The notes beneath the pieces are model-generated. The model saw only the letters and a list, made by a program, of their open reading frames with translations. It had not been told where the DNA came from and ran no database searches. This document shows positions 45,688 through 48,140 of a stretch of 48,140 nt of DNA, in pieces (position 1 is the first letter of the stretch; every line of letters begins with the position of its first letter). This stretch comes from Nitrospirota bacterium (lineage in GTDB: Bacteria; Nitrospirota; Thermodesulfovibrionia; Thermodesulfovibrionales; JdFR-88). Location: positions 1 to 48,140 of the forward strand of contig JAKAMR010000004.1 in NCBI GenBank assembly GCA_021812785.1. The letters run 5' to 3'. A program made the position numbers and the translations under genes.

Positions 45688-48140
45688 TTACCTGTTGTAT
45701 TCCTGGATCGACTTTATGGAGAATACACCGCTCCGGAGACTCTCTATGGCTTCCACCACGGCCCTCGCGCCGGAGATGGTGGTAGTGTAGGGTACGCCGT
45801 ACTGGAGGGCGTTCCGCCTGATGTAATAAGAGTCCTTGTGCGCCCTGGCATCGCTTATGGTGTTTACTATAAAGCCGAGCCCCCTGTTTTTTATGAGGTC
45901 CACGACATTGGGCCTTCCTTCGGAGAGCTTGTTCACGCTTTCCACCTGAAGGCCATGGCTGGCCAGGTGCATTGCAGTCCCCTTGGTGGCAACGATGCCG
46001 AAACCCATCTTAATGAGCCTTCTGGCCAATTCCACGGATGCGGGCTTGTCCTTGTCCCTTAGGCTGAAGAAAAACTTGCCAGAGGCGGGCGCCACGTTTC
46101 TTGTGGCTGTCTGCGCCTTTGCGTAGGCAAGGCCAAAGTTCCGGTCTATCCCCATCACCTCTCCGGTGGATTTCATCTCGGGCCCCAGGATGGGGTCAAC
46201 GCCGGGGAAACGGTCAAACGGGAAAACAGCCTCTTTTACCGCCACATGGTCCGCCGTGGCCTCCTGTTCAGCAACGAGCTCTTTAAGGGTTTTTTTGCCC
46301 GTCATGACCTTTGCGGCAACCTTGGCCAGGGGCACGCCGGTGGCCTTGCTAACGAAAGGCACCGTCCTTGAGGCGCGGGGGTTTACTTCCAGTATGTAGA
46401 TATCGCGGCCCTTTATAGCAAACTGCACGTTCATGAGACCTATGACCTCCAGTTCCAGCGCCAGAGCCCGCGTCTGTTTCTTTATCTCCTCCACTATCTC
46501 CGCATCGAGGGAGTAGGGGGGAAGCGAGCAGGCCGAATCCCCGGAATGAATACCCGCTTCCTCTATGTGCTCCATCACGCCGCCTATGAAGACACTGCTG
46601 CCATCGCATATGGCATCCACATCCACTTCGACGGCGTCCTCCAGGTATTTGTCGATAAGCACCGGCCCAAGCTTCAGGTAATCCGGCGAGGCCTTCGTGG
46701 CCTTCTCCATATAGCTTGTGAGTGCCACGTCGTCGTAGACTATCTCCATCGCCCGCCCGCCAAGCACATAGGAGGGCCGCACCATCACAGGGTACCCGAT
46801 GCTCCCGGCGGCCGCCAGCGCCTCTTCCACTGAAAACGCCGTATCACTTTGAGGCTGCCTCAGGTCCAGTTTTTCAAGCAGTTGCTTGAAGCGTTTCCTG
46901 TCCTCGGCCCTGTCGATGGCTTCGGGGCTCGTGCCAAGTATCCTCACTCCCTCGCGCTCAAGCGGGATGGCCAGCTTCAGCGGGGTCTGCCCCCCGAACT
47001 GCACTATCACGCCCTCGGGCCTTTCCACCTCGATTATATTGAGCACGTCCTCTATGGTGAGCGGCTCGAAATAAAGCCTGTCGGCCGTGTCGTAATCGGT
47101 GCTCACGGTCTCCGGGTTGCAGTTTACCATTATGGTTTCATATCCCAGCTCTTTTAAAGCGAACACGGCATGCACGCAGCAGTAGTCGAACTCTATGCCC
47201 TGGCCTATGCGGTTAGGTCCCGAGCCAAGTATCATCACTTTTTTCCTGCCGTCCGGGGCCGCTTCGCACTCCCCAAGGGCCTCCTGGCCCTGTCCGGTAA
47301 TCTCTTGATTTGCTTCCTGCCCGATAGTATAAAAAGGCTTTTCATAGGTGGAGTAAAGATACGGAGTGAAGGCCTTGAACTCCGCGGCGCAGGTGTCCAC
47401 CATCTTGTAGACCGCCCTCATGTGTGCTCTTTTCCTTTTCTTCCTTATCTCATCTTCAGGCACTTTCAAAAGCGAACCTATCCGCTTGTCTGAAAACCCC
47501 ATTCCTTTTAGCTCATGCAGAGTGTCTTTGTCCAGGGAATCCAGTGAGGCCATGCTGGATATTTCTTCTTCGGCTTCCAGTATCTGTCTTATGTTCTCTA
47601 TGAACCAGGGGTCTATCATGGAAAGCTCGTGTATCTTCTGCGTGCTCCAGCCCTGCCTGAGGGCCTGCCCCACCGCCCACAGGCGCGAGGGGTTAGGCCT
47701 TTTAAGGCTGGCCGCGAGTTCCTCTTCGTTCCGGGTCGCCGTCTCAAACCCGTAGCTGCCCGTCTCAAGACTCCTTATGGCCTTCTGAAGAGACTCCTTA
47801 AAGGTGCGGCCGATGGCCATTACCGCACCCACGTACTTCATCTGCGTGGTCAGGGTGGAGTCGGCCTCCGGGAACTTCTCGAAGGCGAACCGGGGGATTT
47901 TTGTGACCACATAGTCTATGGTTGGTTCGAAAGAGGCCGGCGTCTCCCTGGTTATGCTGTTTGGTATCTCGTTCAGGGACAGGCCCACCGCAAGTTTCGC
48001 GGCTATTTTTGCTATGGGGAAGCCTGTGGCCTTGCTGGCCAGGGCGGAGCTCCTTGACACCCTGGGGTTCATCTCTATAACGGTCATCCTTCCCGTTTCC
48101 GGGTGAAGGGCGAACTGGATGTTGCTGCCCCCGGTGTCCA
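45688..48140 (-). CDS. carB: Carbamoyl-phosphate synthase large subunit, N-terminus beyond window
   Basis: CarB makes carbamoyl phosphate from bicarbonate, ammonia (from CarA) and two ATP, for arginine and pyrimidine synthesis. About 816 codons are present; the frame is open at the window edge, so roughly the first quarter is missing (typical length ~1070). Present are the end of the first ATP-grasp domain (TVIEMNPRVSRSSALASKATGFPIAKIAAKLA), the oligomerisation domain (RPNPSRLWAVGQALRQGWSTQKI), the second synthetase domain with GSGPNRIGQGIEFDYCCVHA, VEVDVDAICDG, YILEVNPRASRTVPFVSKATGVPLAK, and the allosteric MGS-like domain (ATKGTAMHLASHGL, RPNVVDLIKN). The apparent Met at 48087 is internal. 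Confidence 0.97.
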   Translation of the reverse strand, partial: DTGGSNIQFALHPETGRMTVIEMNPRVSRSSALASKATGFPIAKIAAKLAVGLSLNEIPNSITRETPASFEPTIDYVVTKIPRFAFEKFPEADSTLTTQMKYVGAVMAIGRTFKESLQKAIRSLETGSYGFETATRNEEELAASLKRPNPSRLWAVGQALRQGWSTQKIHELSMIDPWFIENIRQILEAEEEISSMASLDSLDKDTLHELKGMGFSDKRIGSLLKVPEDEIRKKRKRAHMRAVYKMVDTCAAEFKAFTPYLYSTYEKPFYTIGQEANQEITGQGQEALGECEAAPDGRKKVMILGSGPNRIGQGIEFDYCCVHAVFALKELGYETIMVNCNPETVSTDYDTADRLYFEPLTIEDVLNIIEVERPEGVIVQFGGQTPLKLAIPLEREGVRILGTSPEAIDRAEDRKRFKQLLEKLDLRQPQSDTAFSVEEALAAAGSIGYPVMVRPSYVLGGRAMEIVYDDVALTSYMEKATKASPDYLKLGPVLIDKYLEDAVEVDVDAICDGSSVFIGGVMEHIEEAGIHSGDSACSLPPYSLDAEIVEEIKKQTRALALELEVIGLMNVQFAIKGRDIYILEVNPRASRTVPFVSKATGVPLAKVAAKVMTGKKTLKELVAEQEATADHVAVKEAVFPFDRFPGVDPILGPEMKSTGEVMGIDRNFGLAYAKAQTATRNVAPASGKFFFSLRDKDKPASVELARRLIKMGFGIVATKGTAMHLASHGLQVESVNKLSEGRPNVVDLIKNRGLGFIVNTISDARAHKDSYYIRRNALQYGVPYTTTISGARAVVEAIESLRSGVFSIKSIQEYNR

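Noticed and set aside
1..48140. CRISPR array, rRNA or prophage genes
   Set aside because: No regular spacer-repeat array, no rRNA-like sequence and no phage structural or integrase gene was seen; the only tandem signal is the 86-base repeat near 18.5 kb.

Overview
The window reads as one stretch of chromosome from a Gram-negative-type bacterium. It carries an O-antigen ligase/polymerase homologue, lipobox proteins, periplasmic heme-c sensors and the futalosine menaquinone pathway gene mqnA. Arg AGG and Ile ATA codons are very common, GC looks moderate (not counted), and the ferredoxin is of the Thermotoga one-cluster type. Together these suggest an anaerobic or microaerophilic lineage such as Nitrospirota. 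This is inference; no 16S or other marker was searched.

Positions 1-14.7 kb are a surface-polysaccharide locus on the + strand: glycosyltransferases, methyltransferase, NodB-type deacetylase, B12-type radical SAM enzyme, Wzy-like polymerase, a very clear SQD1-type UDP-sulfoquinovose synthase, DegT aminotransferase, PglC-like phosphoglycosyl transferase and PglF-like 4,6-dehydratase. The last three can supply and load a 4-amino-4,6-dideoxy-HexNAc sugar onto undecaprenyl phosphate. The SQD1 homologue suggests a sulfonated sugar in the same glycan. No flippase lies in the window.

Positions 14.6-22.2 kb are mixed: Nudix hydrolase, His/Asp-rich secreted protein, UMF1 transporter, ferredoxin, TPR lipoprotein flanked by an inverted pair of ~87-bp repeats, zinc-ribbon protein, UbiX and a coiled-coil lipoprotein behind a promoter/operator. 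An accessory patch follows: IS-end-like repeat, promoter, possible c-di-GMP-I-like leader RNA, truncated beta-helix gene and an AT-rich methyltransferase.

Positions 22.3-29.2 kb hold housekeeping genes: argS, ilvE, tadA, tRNA-Ser(CGA), then on the minus strand hypA, two small envelope genes, and der-yihY with a coupled tiny ORF. Positions 29.3-33.8 kb hold two signalling proteins with covalent heme-c motifs in their sensor domains: an HD-GYP phosphodiesterase (CXXCH) and a hybrid histidine kinase (CX4CH). Between them is a leader with mutually exclusive terminator and antiterminator stems.

Positions 33.8-48.1 kb hold ridA-like, leuC-like, a TPR protein, a small secreted Cys-rich protein, glgC, then tpiA-secG-oligopeptide-binding lipoprotein, a methyltransferase-mqnA pair, a membrane-anchored molybdopterin oxidoreductase with an internal Tat-like motif, a TlpA-like protein lacking both redox cysteines, and carB cut by the window end.

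A recurring feature is a -10 box only 6-12 nt from the start codon (ferredoxin, argS, ilvE, TPR protein, tpiA and others) without a Shine-Dalgarno, which suggests frequent leaderless mRNAs.
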